A DNA stretch of 64,000 nucleotides. Origin: JAPUEK01 sp963815355. GTDB taxonomy: Bacteria; Pseudomonadota; Alphaproteobacteria; Rhodobacterales; Rhodobacteraceae. The notes below the pieces were generated by a model. That model worked only from the letters and a program-made list of their open reading frames with translations, ran no database searches and was not told the DNA's origin. This document shows, piece by piece, positions 44,755 through 52,202 of this stretch; the stretch's first letter is position 1; each line of letters starts with the position of its first letter. The translations under genes were made by a program, and so were the position numbers. Where the stretch lies: NCBI GenBank assembly GCA_963815355.1, contig CAWFGJ010000007.1, positions 1-64,000 of the forward strand, read 5' to 3'.

Positions 44755-45505
44755 TGGGCACCAATTCACGGATTGAGTGGACTGAGGCAACGTGGAATCC
44801 GGTGGCGGGATGCAGCATCGTTTCGCCCGGCTGCACGAATTGTTATGCAATGCGAATGGCTGAACGATTGGAGTTGATGGGCCAAGCCAAATACCGAGGC
44901 CTTACAAGACGAAGTGGCGGTCGCCCAAAGTGGAACGGGCATGTGCGTGTTGACGAGGACGCTTTGGCGATCCCATACGCGTGGAAGACTGGGCGGATGA
45001 TCTTTGTCAACTCGATGTCCGACCTGTTTCATGAAGATGTCCCGGTTGAGTTTATCATCAGGGTTTTCAAGGCTATGAAGGAGTGTCGCCAACATACGTT
45101 TCAGGTCCTGACCGAACGGTCAGAGCACTTGTGCGAGGTTGCGAATGATCTGGTTTGGCCCGAGAATGTCTGGATGGGCGTAAGCGTGGAGAACCATGAG
45201 TACACCACGCGCATCGACGACTTGCGCCGAACCCCAGCGGCGGTGAAGTTTCTCAGCCTTGAACCCCTGATCGGAGATGTCGGGACACTTAACCTGTCCG
45301 GGATCGACTCGGCGATTGCAGGCGGTGAAAGCGGCCCCGTGCTCGCCCGATGGACCCAGCTTGGGTCCGATCAATTAGAGATCAATGCGTTGCGGCTGAT
45401 GTTGCCTTCCACTTCAAGCAATGGGGTGGCGTGAACAAGAAGCGCACAGGTCGAGTTCTGGATGGTAGAACGTGGGATGAATTCCCCAACTCAGCGGTCG
45501 CTTAG
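44754..45505 (+). pseudogene. Phage Gp37/Gp68-type (DUF5131) three-Cys-motif protein, frameshifted near the 3' end
   Basis: The N-terminus IEWTEATWNPVAGCSIVSPG is followed by CTNCYAMRM: C-x8-C-x2-C, the radical-SAM-like three-cysteine signature of the family. Further family features are MIFVNSMSDLFHEDVPVEFI, FQVLTERSEHL, NVWMGVSVENHEYTTRIDDL and PAAVKFLSLEPLIG, then IAGGESGP. After that, a one-base indel near 45336-45341 hides the C-terminus ARPMDPAWVRSIRDQCVAAD, then FHFKQWGGVNKKRTGR to the stop at 45503-45505. The open frame ends early at 45434. It is translationally coupled to tcmP. Such pairs occur on phages and islands; a nucleic-acid-modifying or defence role is inference only. Confidence 0.83.
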
Positions 45506-45574
45506 TAAAGTTGACCATCGACACTCCAATCATCAACGTGTATTAAAATGATACGTTGATTCTTTGGAGGCATC

Positions 45575-45931
45575 ATGCACCCCCTACTCGAACCCCGTGA
45601 AGATGTTTGGGTCGATCTGGACTTCTTTCTCACCGGCCCAATGGTTGATGCGACATTCGGCGTTGATATGGTCGATCTGCTGACGGAGGCAGGCCTCCTT
45701 GTCGCATCAGCTAAGGACCAAGAACTCACAGATTTTTCTGGCGTACCTAGTTTCCTGATGGCCCTCACGGTGGATCGCCCCATCGACGCCCTGATCGAGG
45801 TCGTTCGTAAACACACGCCTCGCGGGGTCCTGCTCGACTTTGAAGTTACAGTTGAGTGGAAAAAGCACGACGGCGGGCGTGACGCACAGCACATACCAGC
45901 CAACACCGAACCGATGGCAGGGCTTCTGTGA
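45575..45931 (+). CDS. Small acidic hypothetical protein
   Basis: 118 residues with an excellent ribosome site (TTTGGAGGCATC before ATG 45575). The protein is acidic (LEPREDVWVDLDFFLTGPMV, GVDMVDLLTEAGLLVASAKD) and intact. No family is recognised; the size and charge recall small phage or anti-restriction-type proteins, but this is not evidence of function. It has its own spacer upstream (70 bases), so it may be separately expressed. Confidence 0.55.
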   Translation: MHPLLEPREDVWVDLDFFLTGPMVDATFGVDMVDLLTEAGLLVASAKDQELTDFSGVPSFLMALTVDRPIDALIEVVRKHTPRGVLLDFEVTVEWKKHDGGRDAQHIPANTEPMAGLL

Positions 45932-46387
45932 CGCGCGCCCTCCCCGGCCTCGTCTCTGCGGTTCTGATCCTGATCGTGTTCTTACAGTTCTAATCGCAAT
46001 TTCATACTATTTTAATAAGGTAAGCCGCCACCCGCGTGAATGTTGCATATTTCCAACACCGTGCACCAACACTGCAAATTGTTGCAAATGTTCCACAACC
46101 CCGATGGTGCAGCCGGGTCTAAACCGATGACGCGGCCTCCGTGCTGATCTGAGGCGCAACAAGCTCCGCTGACGCGGAACGCCCACTCTCTCCGACACTC
46201 CACCACGACAGGAAACACATCGCCTTTGACATAGGCCGGGGGTACCATCGGATTCAGATACACGCCCACCGCTTTCCAGAAAAACGCAGCACGCACTGAG
46301 ATTCCGAACTGGGGCGCCCTCTTTTCCCGAAATTTTCTGTCCGATTTGGGTACACTCTCTCCGCGCACTCTCCGGACCCTCGAATAC
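45932..46387. other. Non-coding stretch between island genes
   Basis: I see no gene. It includes an A/T-rich segment with clustered TTGCA/TGCAA words (about 46040-46095) and one hairpin of the island's TGAC-loop type, TCCGC-TGAC-GCGGA at 46165-46178. Confidence 0.4.
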
Positions 46388-46420
46388 TGTCAGATTAGCA
46401 TTGCGAATCATAAACTGACA
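46388..46420. promoter_or_regulatory. 33-bp imperfect dyad upstream of the resolvase gene
   Basis: TGTCAG and CTGACA at the ends and ATT/AAT around a GCG centre (centre at 46404) give 12 of 15 matched positions. It lies 45 bases before the resolvase start, with AT-rich sequence (ACATATTTTACATA) between. Serine resolvases act at dyads of about 28-34 bp that also serve as their operators, so this is a candidate recombination site or operator. Confidence 0.5.
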
Positions 46421-46464
46421 CGCTACATATTTTACATACACCCAAATCGGACAGGAGGTTTATC

Positions 46465-47031
46465 ATGGGAGAGGTAATGGGTTACGGTCGCGTGTCTTCG
46501 AACACCCAGTCACTCGACATCCAGACCGACGCGCTAACGCGCGCAGGCTGCAAACGCATCTACTCTGAGAAATTCACCAGCACCGCGTTAGCAGGCGGAC
46601 CGAGCTTGCCAAGATGCTGGACTATGTCCGCGAAGGGGACGTTTTGGTCATCACCAGATTGGACCGGCTCGCACGCTAGCTCACTGACCTGCTGTCGATC
46701 ACGGAGCAGCTCGAAGAAAAGGGCGTCCAGTTTCGTTGTTTGGATCAGGCCGATCGACACGACCACGCCCGAAGGCCGTATGACCTACCAGATTCTTCGG
46801 GTCATAGCCGAATTTGAGAATTCGCTGCGGCGTGCTCGCCAGATCGAAGGAATTGCAGCCGCCAAGAGACGTATCCAATGGCCGGTGCCGGGGCCGTCCT
46901 CCTGTCAATCAAGCGCTCCGACGCTCGATCCAGCAGTGATCGCGCACGGCAGCAAGGCAGCAGCGGCCAAGGCACTGGGCATCAGCCGCGACAGCGTCTA
47001 TCGGGTGTCGGCAGGAGCTGAGGCGGCATAG
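46465..47031 (+). pseudogene. Serine recombinase (resolvase/invertase family), inactivated
   Basis: The start ATG 46465 has GGAGG upstream. The N-terminal catalytic motif is GYGRVSSNTQSLDIQTDALT (active Ser in RVSS). After TSTALAGG the frame shifts: ELAKMLDYVREGDVLVITRL then LTDLLSITEQLEEKGVQFRC is read in another frame that also contains TAG at 46676-46678. It then returns to frame as TTTPEGRMTYQILRVIAEFE. The C-terminal helix-turn-helix is AAAAKALGISRDSVYR. Two frameshifts and a stop kill the gene. Family length is about 185-190 residues. Confidence 0.88.
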
Positions 47032-47463
47032 CACCTGCGACCCACCCAGCGCCGATCTCTGTCGCTGTCATGCTGTCTTGCCTGCTCCGCGGCGTTAGCA
47101 GGGCGTCCCGCCACTCCTAGCACGCGGGCCGAGCGGCGTACCCGCTTCGACAGGGCAGATTTTGATTCCACTGCCGACGAATTTTGATTCCACGGAATCC
47201 CAATTTCGATCTCCGACGGATTCGCGTTTTGGATTTCACCGATTCCCATTTTTCGATTCAGCGTCTTTCGATTTCGGTTCCTTGATTGCGCCTGCCCAGC
47301 GCCTGACAACCGCCAGCGCCCGCCTGCCCTGCTGACGCAGGCACCCCACCCCCTGCTGACGCAGACCCACAACCTCACATCCACAACGTCTAAGCCTCTG
47401 AAACGCCTATCGAATCACTTCAATGAAGTCAGTATAACGATACGCAGTTACAGGAGGCAAAAC
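47032..47463. other. 432-base gap with short repeats and hairpins, no gene
   Basis: I see no gene. Repeated TTTTGATTCCAC (47160-47171 and 47182-47193) with further GATTC/GATTT words continue to 47285. Two TGAC-loop hairpins follow: CCTGC-TGAC-GCAGG (47328-47341) and CTGC-TGAC-GCAG (47353-47364). It lies between the dead resolvase and a decayed small gene. Confidence 0.45.
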
Positions 47464-47832
47464 ATGACTTCATCCACCCTTCAATCTTTGATCGCCGGAA
47501 TATGTCCATCTGGAGAAACAGGGCTTCACATCGCCGCAGGTTCGCATGGCGCGCCGCGCTGCAAAGGACGCCTTGCGCCATGCCGTGATCGGTCAAGACG
47601 GTTGAGAAACTAACCGACGCGCTACTTGCCAAGGCGCAGGAGATGGCGCGCCTGAGCAAGCTGAATGACGATGTGACCGGCGCGGCGCAGGCTCGCCATT
47701 GCTCGCGCTTCCATCTGGACGCCTGACCAAACCACGGATGCGATGGAAAGCGCGCGGGCCGCGTTAGCGGCAGGATTGGCTGATCTGCGTGCAAAGCACA
47801 ACATCCGCCCGGCCCTGCTAATCAGGGCCTGA
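47464..47832 (+). pseudogene. Decayed small gene with three frameshifts
   Basis: ATG 47464 follows a perfect AGGAGG by 7 bases. Protein-like segments follow one another in different frames: MTSSTLQSLIAG, then EYVHLEKQGFTSPQVRMARR and KDALRHAVIGQDG, then VEKLTDALLAKAQEMARLSK and LNDDVTGAAQA, then IARASIWTPDQTTDAMESAR and LADLRAKHNIRPALLIRA before TGA 47830-47832. The reconstructed protein is about 120 residues, mostly helical and alanine-rich. Family unknown. Confidence 0.5.
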
Positions 47833-48014
47833 CCGGACGCGCGCGCGGTCATCCCAACCAACCCGCGCGCGCGACCCGATCAGCGATTGTTGCGAAAAAC
47901 GAACCAATGGGACCCAAGGGGCGGGATAGGGTGGGCGGGTCAAACCGTGCTGTCCAGCAAGGAGGCATCGAAACCCGAAATCCAATTTTCCAACCGCAGG
48001 AGTGAAAGTCGATC

Positions 48015-48418
48015 TTAGCGATTCCCCACTGAAAAACAGAATTTACAGGACTCGGAAGAGGTCTGCCTCCCCCCTTTCCGATATTCTGCCAAGAACCGCT
48101 CGACCGCGAAGCTGTACCAGCGCGAAAGCGCAGAGTAGTCTGTTAACCTGACGATCTCGACATCGAGATCGTTCCGTGCGAGCCGGGGTGTCACGCGATC
48201 ACCGCCACCATCCCGTTTTACATCAGCCGGGATGTCCAGCACGGCGGCACTCCAGCCCTCCCTGATCGCTATCCGAGCAATCTGACGGATCACGAATGCC
48301 TCAGTCTCGCCAACAGCCTCAGCCGCCTTGATTATCGGCTCAAGCCGCCCATAAAGATCAAGACCAGGGATACCGTCCGCACGCGCAGGAACTCGGACTG
48401 TGATTTGACCTTGGGCAT
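48015..48418 (-). pseudogene. Hypothetical small gene with a one-base deletion near its start
   Basis: ATG 48416-48418 begins MPKVK. The continuation ITVRVPARADGIPGLDLYGR, LEPIIKAAEAVGETEAFVIR is in another frame, consistent with one missing A in the AAA around 48402-48404. The rest (QIARIAIREGWSAAVLDIPA, RLTDYSALSRWYSFAVERFL) is open to 48015. A repaired protein would be about 134 residues. Its proximity to the integrase and its helical character recall small accessory proteins of mobile elements. Function unknown. Confidence 0.5.
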
Positions 48419-48599
48419 GGGCGCTCCTTCGCGCGTTACCCTACCTGACACATGGTGTCATTTTCAATCACTCGAACAGCTCGGACTTATCGGTCTCCCG
48501 CGCCCATTTCGCCGCTTGATCCGAGGTCATAGCTGTACCGGCCTCTTCCTGAGCGTTGATCCGGTCGATGGCATGATCAATCAATATGCTCTCACGCCG

Positions 48600-49600
48600 T
48601 CAGGTCCGCTCGCTCTCCAGCTTGCTGACCACGAAAGCGTTCCATGCCTCGATCAAACCCCTGCGGTCCTCAATCCGGTCCTCGCGCCAATAGGCCCTCT
48701 CGTTCTTCGTGCCCTTTGCGCTGACATGCTGAATGGAATGCTCTGCGAGATCGCGCGCACATCCGTTCATCGCAGCCCAATCTCGTAGAGTGGACCTAAA
48801 CCCATGCGCCGTGGCAGATCGACCATCGGTGTCCTTCCAGTTGTTTTCGTCGAGCCATGAGTTCCACGTGTTTTCGGAAATGAAACCTTTTTTCCATGCG
48901 GTTGGGCTGTGAAAGACGTACTTCTGATCGCCAGTCACTTTCTGAACTCGCTCGAGCACTTCGATCATGGACCGCGTCAGCGGGACGCGGAAACCAGCAT
49001 TCCAGCCCTTCACCCGGCCCTGGGGACGGTCCAGATACCAGCATTGAAGTCAACTTCTGCCCACTCAGCCTTGGTCACACATGCGGCACGCAGCCCTGTG
49101 AGGATGATCATACGCAGCCCTTCGCCTGCGATGCTATCCAACATCGAAACCCATAGTTCAGGCACTCGCGGCCACGGCAGCGAAGGGTGGTGTTCGTCCT
49201 CCCATTCGATGGTCGGGAGTTCCTGTTCGGCTACGTCGACAACGAACGGGTCAACGCGGTGATCCTTGTACTTCGCGTGCGTCAGCACGAGCCTCAGGCG
49301 GTTTAGCAACCGCTCGGCTGTCGGGAACCCAGTCGCACCCTCGGCAAGGTCCTCCTTTGCCTTCCATATGGGCTTCAAGAACCGGACAATGTCTTGGGAG
49401 GCTAAATCTGCAACACCGATCTTGCCGATCTTAGGAAAAGCGTGCAGCTCGAACATCCTGATCCAGCCCTCGCTCTTCGCGAGATTTTGGCACTTGAGCC
49501 GCCAGTATTCGCGAACGGCGTCCTCGACCGTGATTGATCGCCGTGCGGCCTCCCTCTTGGCTTTGACAGGATCGACCCCAGTGGACTTGAGGGTTGACAG
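48600..49600 (-). pseudogene. int: Tyrosine-family integrase, 5'-truncated and frameshifted
   Basis: P4-type phage/island integrase. The N-terminal SAM-like/core-binding part begins abruptly near 49600 (STLKSTGVDPVKAKREAARR) and continues ITVEDAVREYWRLKCQNLAK, FELHAFPKIGKIGVADLASQ. The catalytic domain starts with ILTGLRAACVTKAEWAEVDF (first Arg). A frameshift near 49010-49020 follows TVPRAG. The remainder includes VFHSPTAWKKGF, AHGFRSTLRDWAAMNG (His-x-x-Arg box) and KNERAYWREDRIEDRRGLIE (Tyr). The stop is at 48600-48602. The amino-terminal arm-binding domain is missing and a different module starts at 49602, so another element replaced it. Not functional as read. Confidence 0.88.
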
Positions 49601-49601
49601 A

Positions 49602-49946
49602 ATGACCCGGAACCTTGCCGCCCGTGTTGAACGGCTTGAAGCCGCAAAGCGAAGCCCGACGAAGGTTCGCGGCGTTATCGGCGGGCTTCCTGCGCCGTAT
49701 GTCGAAGAAATTGACGGGGTTCTTTACCTGCGCCGCCCGGCAACCCCGACAGGCGAACCATTCGCCGACTTCGCTTTGAAACAGCAATCGGAACTTTTGG
49801 CTTTGCTTCGCGAACTTGGCGACACCGAAGACCCGCAGAACGCCGCCCCTGATATTGTGGGCACCGTCAACAGCCCCGCGCCCCTGAAATCCGGCAAAAG
49901 GCAAGGAACTTCATTCACCTGCGCGACGGCACCGAAATTCGACTGA
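49602..49946 (+). CDS. Hypothetical protein, first gene of a phage-like three-gene module
   Basis: 114 residues: MTRNLAARVERLEAAKRSPT, GLPAPYVEEIDGVLYLRRPA, a helical middle with ALKQQSELLALLRELGDTED, and an acidic/Pro linker. The ATG 49602 directly abuts the integrase remnant on the other strand. The short coiled N-terminus (ARVERLE) is typical of small phage proteins. Codon use (heavy GAA and C-ending) differs from the left part of the island. Family unknown. Confidence 0.5.
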   Translation: MTRNLAARVERLEAAKRSPTKVRGVIGGLPAPYVEEIDGVLYLRRPATPTGEPFADFALKQQSELLALLRELGDTEDPQNAAPDIVGTVNSPAPLKSGKRQGTSFTCATAPKFD

Positions 49947-49961
49947 AAAGGAACTGAAATC

Positions 49962-50679
49962 ATGCCGCTAGTGAACACCCCGAACGCCGTCCAATTCATG
50001 CAATTTCTCGGAACCGACGCGGGCCGAAAAGGCATGATGGGCGATTTCACCCGTTACGACGCCGCGCCCGCGACGAAGCTTGCCAAGCTGCATTACGCCG
50101 TTGACGACGCCGTGAAGCGCGTAAACGGGCTGGAATGGGACAAGACCCGCACCCCGCCGCAACAGCACCAAGCCGGGCGCAAGATCGCCGAAGCCGTCGT
50201 TGCCGAAATCACCAAGACCCGCGCCGAAGTGAAGCAATGGGCCGACATGGAAACCGCTTCGGCAATGGCCGAAATCGACCGCGCTTGTCGCCCGACATTG
50301 GCACCGCCGCGCAAGTGCTTCGTTCGGAAATCCGGGCGTTTGTGCTGTCGAAGAAGGGCGACGTCGACTTTATCGTTGGAACTACGGTCGCTTGTCGAAA
50401 CCGATCTTCGCTTTGCGACCGCGATTTTCGAAGCCCCCGCCGCGCTTTCCGGCATTTCGCCCGAACGCCATGAACACCCTTCGCATGTCTGCGGCGATTG
50501 CCCATGCCCCCGAAGCCGCCGAACGGGTTCGCGTGGCGCAGGAAGTTGCATCGCTTGACGCGAAGCTTGCCAGCGTTGCCGCCGAAATCCCCCGCAGCTT
50601 CTACGACCCCGGCGTTGAAAAGGGCATGGCGACCCGCGTCGAAGTCGATGCGCCGCTTGCCACGGGTGAAGGGGAATGA
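49962..50679 (+). pseudogene. Hypothetical phage-like gene with three frameshifts
   Basis: ATG 49962: MPLVNTPNAVQFMQFLGTDA to SAMAEIDRA (frame 1). Then LSPDIGTAAQVLRSEIRAFV and LSKKGDVDFI (frame 3, from about 50285), then ELRSLVETDLRFATAIFEAP and ALSGISPE (frame 1, from about 50375). From 50470, MNTLRMSAAIAHAPEAAERV to DAPLATGEGE with the stop at 50677-50679. About 238 residues if repaired, helical and alanine-rich. The stop overlaps the next ATG (ATGA). The dense lesions within 200 bases are either decay or poor base calling. Function unknown. Confidence 0.55.
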
Positions 50680-51062
50680 CCGTCGCCGCCGAAATCGCGG
50701 CATGGCTTGGCCCGTCGTCGCAGAACGACCGCAGCCCCAAGGGCGATACGATTTTTCGCGGCCCGTTCGGGGAATTGGTCACGGTCGGGCTTGACGACGT
50801 GCCGCCGGAAGCGCCTGCGGGCTGTCTGCCGCTGTTCACCCTGGCGTCGGGCTATGTGCCCACATGGGCCACGCCAGAGGGGCAACCCCGGCTGTCTGAC
50901 AGGGCGCAGCACGTCGCTTGGCTGGCAGGGGCAGGACGGCCCGATTTCCCCGCTGTAGCCGTGCTGCGGGTCGCCGCAGGGGCCACCATGCGCCAAGCCT
51001 GCACCGCTGCGGGTATCGACCCCGACGCGCCCCTTGTGGGCATCCCCGCAGCCGCATTCTAA
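50676..51062 (+). CDS. Hypothetical protein, last gene of the phage-like module
   Basis: 128 residues, ATG overlapping the previous stop. MTVAAEIAAWLGPSSQNDRS, GPFGELVTVGLDDVPPEAPA, LSDRAQHVAWLAGAGRPDFP, and a C-terminal helix-turn-helix-like segment, VAAGATMRQACTAAGIDPDA. The frame is intact. No family is recognised. A strong terminator follows 33 bases later. Confidence 0.55.
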   Translation: MTVAAEIAAWLGPSSQNDRSPKGDTIFRGPFGELVTVGLDDVPPEAPAGCLPLFTLASGYVPTWATPEGQPRLSDRAQHVAWLAGAGRPDFPAVAVLRVAAGATMRQACTAAGIDPDAPLVGIPAAAF

Positions 51063-51094
51063 GTTCTTCCGCAGGGCCACTGAGGAAGCTACCT

Positions 51095-51131
51095 GACCCC
51101 CGTTACCGCAAGGTTTTGGGGGTCTTTTTTT
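51095..51131 (+). terminator. Rho-independent terminator of the phage-like module
   Basis: GACCCCC (51095-51101) pairs with GGGGGTC (51118-51124), followed by seven Ts (51125-51131). It ends the plus-strand module. The minus-strand gene's stop lies at its edge. Confidence 0.88.
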
Positions 51132-51522
51132 AACCTACGTTCGGCATATCGTTTCTAAGCCCGGTTTCATGCCAATTCGCTATGAGGCTTCGAACTTCTT
51201 CTGCCAACGGACCTTGAATATGGTGTAGTTCTACAAAGTAACTTAGAAGCGCAGCGCCGCTTGCACCGTTGGGCGCGGTGTTGAAACCCATTTTTGCAGC
51301 TTTCATAAGTGCTTGGGAAACCTCTTTCGCCGTTGCTTCGGACCATTCGGAAATTGGCCCATTTTCATTTTCTAGGTCATTCTTTGAGTAGTCAAACGCT
51401 GACAGGCATTCGTAACGTTCATAACTTGCCCAACGATTATAGCGCGACAACACGTCCACAACATGCGGCTTTATTACAGACGCCCGTGCTTCTCGCCATT
51501 GTGCAGCAATTTTCTTGAACAT
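51130..51522 (-). CDS. Hypothetical cytoplasmic protein
   Basis: 130 residues from ATG 51520-51522, which has GGAG 8 bases upstream; an in-frame GTG at 51526-51528 is too close. MFKKIAAQWREARASVIKPH, YECLSAFDYSKNDLENENGP, AKEVSQALMKAAKMGFNTAP, ELHHIQGPLAEEVRSLIANW. It is helical, with no signal peptide or membrane span, and intact. Lower GC than neighbours. Family unknown. Confidence 0.6.
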   Translation of the reverse strand: MFKKIAAQWREARASVIKPHVVDVLSRYNRWASYERYECLSAFDYSKNDLENENGPISEWSEATAKEVSQALMKAAKMGFNTAPNGASGAALLSYFVELHHIQGPLAEEVRSLIANWHETGLRNDMPNVG

Positions 51523-51566
51523 GTTCACGTCTCCAATCTCTGACGAAGCGCCGCCATACAGGCGAT

Positions 51567-51776
51567 TTAATACTTTGGCGGAACGGGTTCGGCCTTTTCG
51601 TCATGTCGCCACTTTTGCAAGTCAATTTCAATCCATTTGACCAACCGTTTTTGGTCAAGCTTGCCTTCTTCGATCAGCTTGCGAACGGCTTGTGCGCCGT
51701 GCTGGAAACCCGCGCGATACTGTTCTTCTGCATCAGTTCGGCTTTCCATGCCAAAAGGTCGCTTGAACTTGCTCAT
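51567..51776 (-). CDS. Small hypothetical protein
   Basis: 69 residues, MSKFKRPFGMESRTDAEEQY, GFQHGAQAVRKLIEEGKLDQ, a helical and charged protein ending EPVPPKY. It lies 44 bases upstream of the 130-residue gene on the same strand, probably one operon. Function unknown. Confidence 0.55.
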   Translation of the reverse strand: MSKFKRPFGMESRTDAEEQYRAGFQHGAQAVRKLIEEGKLDQKRLVKWIEIDLQKWRHDEKAEPVPPKY

Positions 51777-52030
51777 TTGTCGCGTTCCTTCGTTCGTTTG
51801 TGCGTACGATGATCTTCGAACGGCGGCTGCATCCGATCAAGTGATATGTGCAGATAGACATGCTTGAAGGTCGCTTGCCGAGGCCTTGCATTCACGTTCG
51901 CGTGATCGTTTCCAGCCTGCCGCAGCGCCCGAAGGGCTGATTTCAGGGGTCAAACTGTCATGGGTAGATTGTGGGTAGAGATTTTCGACCATGCGGATTA
52001 TTGAGTAAAATCAATAACTTACATAGGTTG

Positions 52031-52069
52031 AGTGGCAGCCGTAGGGAGAAGTGGCAGCCCGTAGGGGAG
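52031..52069. repeat. Tandem duplication of the tRNA-Glu 3' end (att-like)
   Basis: AGTGGCAGCC-GTAGGGAGA (52031-52049) is an imperfect copy of AGTGGCAGCCCGTAGGGGAG (52050-52069), whose bases from 52052 form the 3' end of the tRNA-Glu gene. Duplicated tRNA 3' ends are the usual trace of integrase-mediated insertion. Here the copy is directly adjacent and slightly diverged. Confidence 0.55.
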
Positions 52070-52126
52070 TCGAACCCCTCTTACCTGGTTGAAAACCAGG
52101 TGTCCTAACCGATAGACGAACGGGCC
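52052..52126 (-). tRNA. tRNA-Glu (anticodon UUC), right copy
   Basis: On the minus strand it is base-for-base the same 75 nt as the copy at 39193-39267, including the encoded CCA (52052-52054). The two genes point at each other with their 3' ends facing the accessory island. Confidence 0.96.
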
Positions 52127-52202
52127 ACTGGCGAGGTAAATAGGCGAGAGGCGTTGGGTCCGCAAGGGAAAAAATGCTGCGATTTGCAAGTTCTTGGCAA
52201 GG

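Noticed and set aside
48466..48599. An extra small gene just after the integrase stop (in the same frame, ending DKSELFE)
   Set aside because: It is open and protein-like, but without a start codon or ribosome site; it may be an original integrase extension or chance, so it was not listed as a gene.
39268..52051. A complete prophage
   Set aside because: Only a terminase small subunit, small proteins and dead recombinases are seen; no large terminase, portal, capsid, tail or lysis genes.
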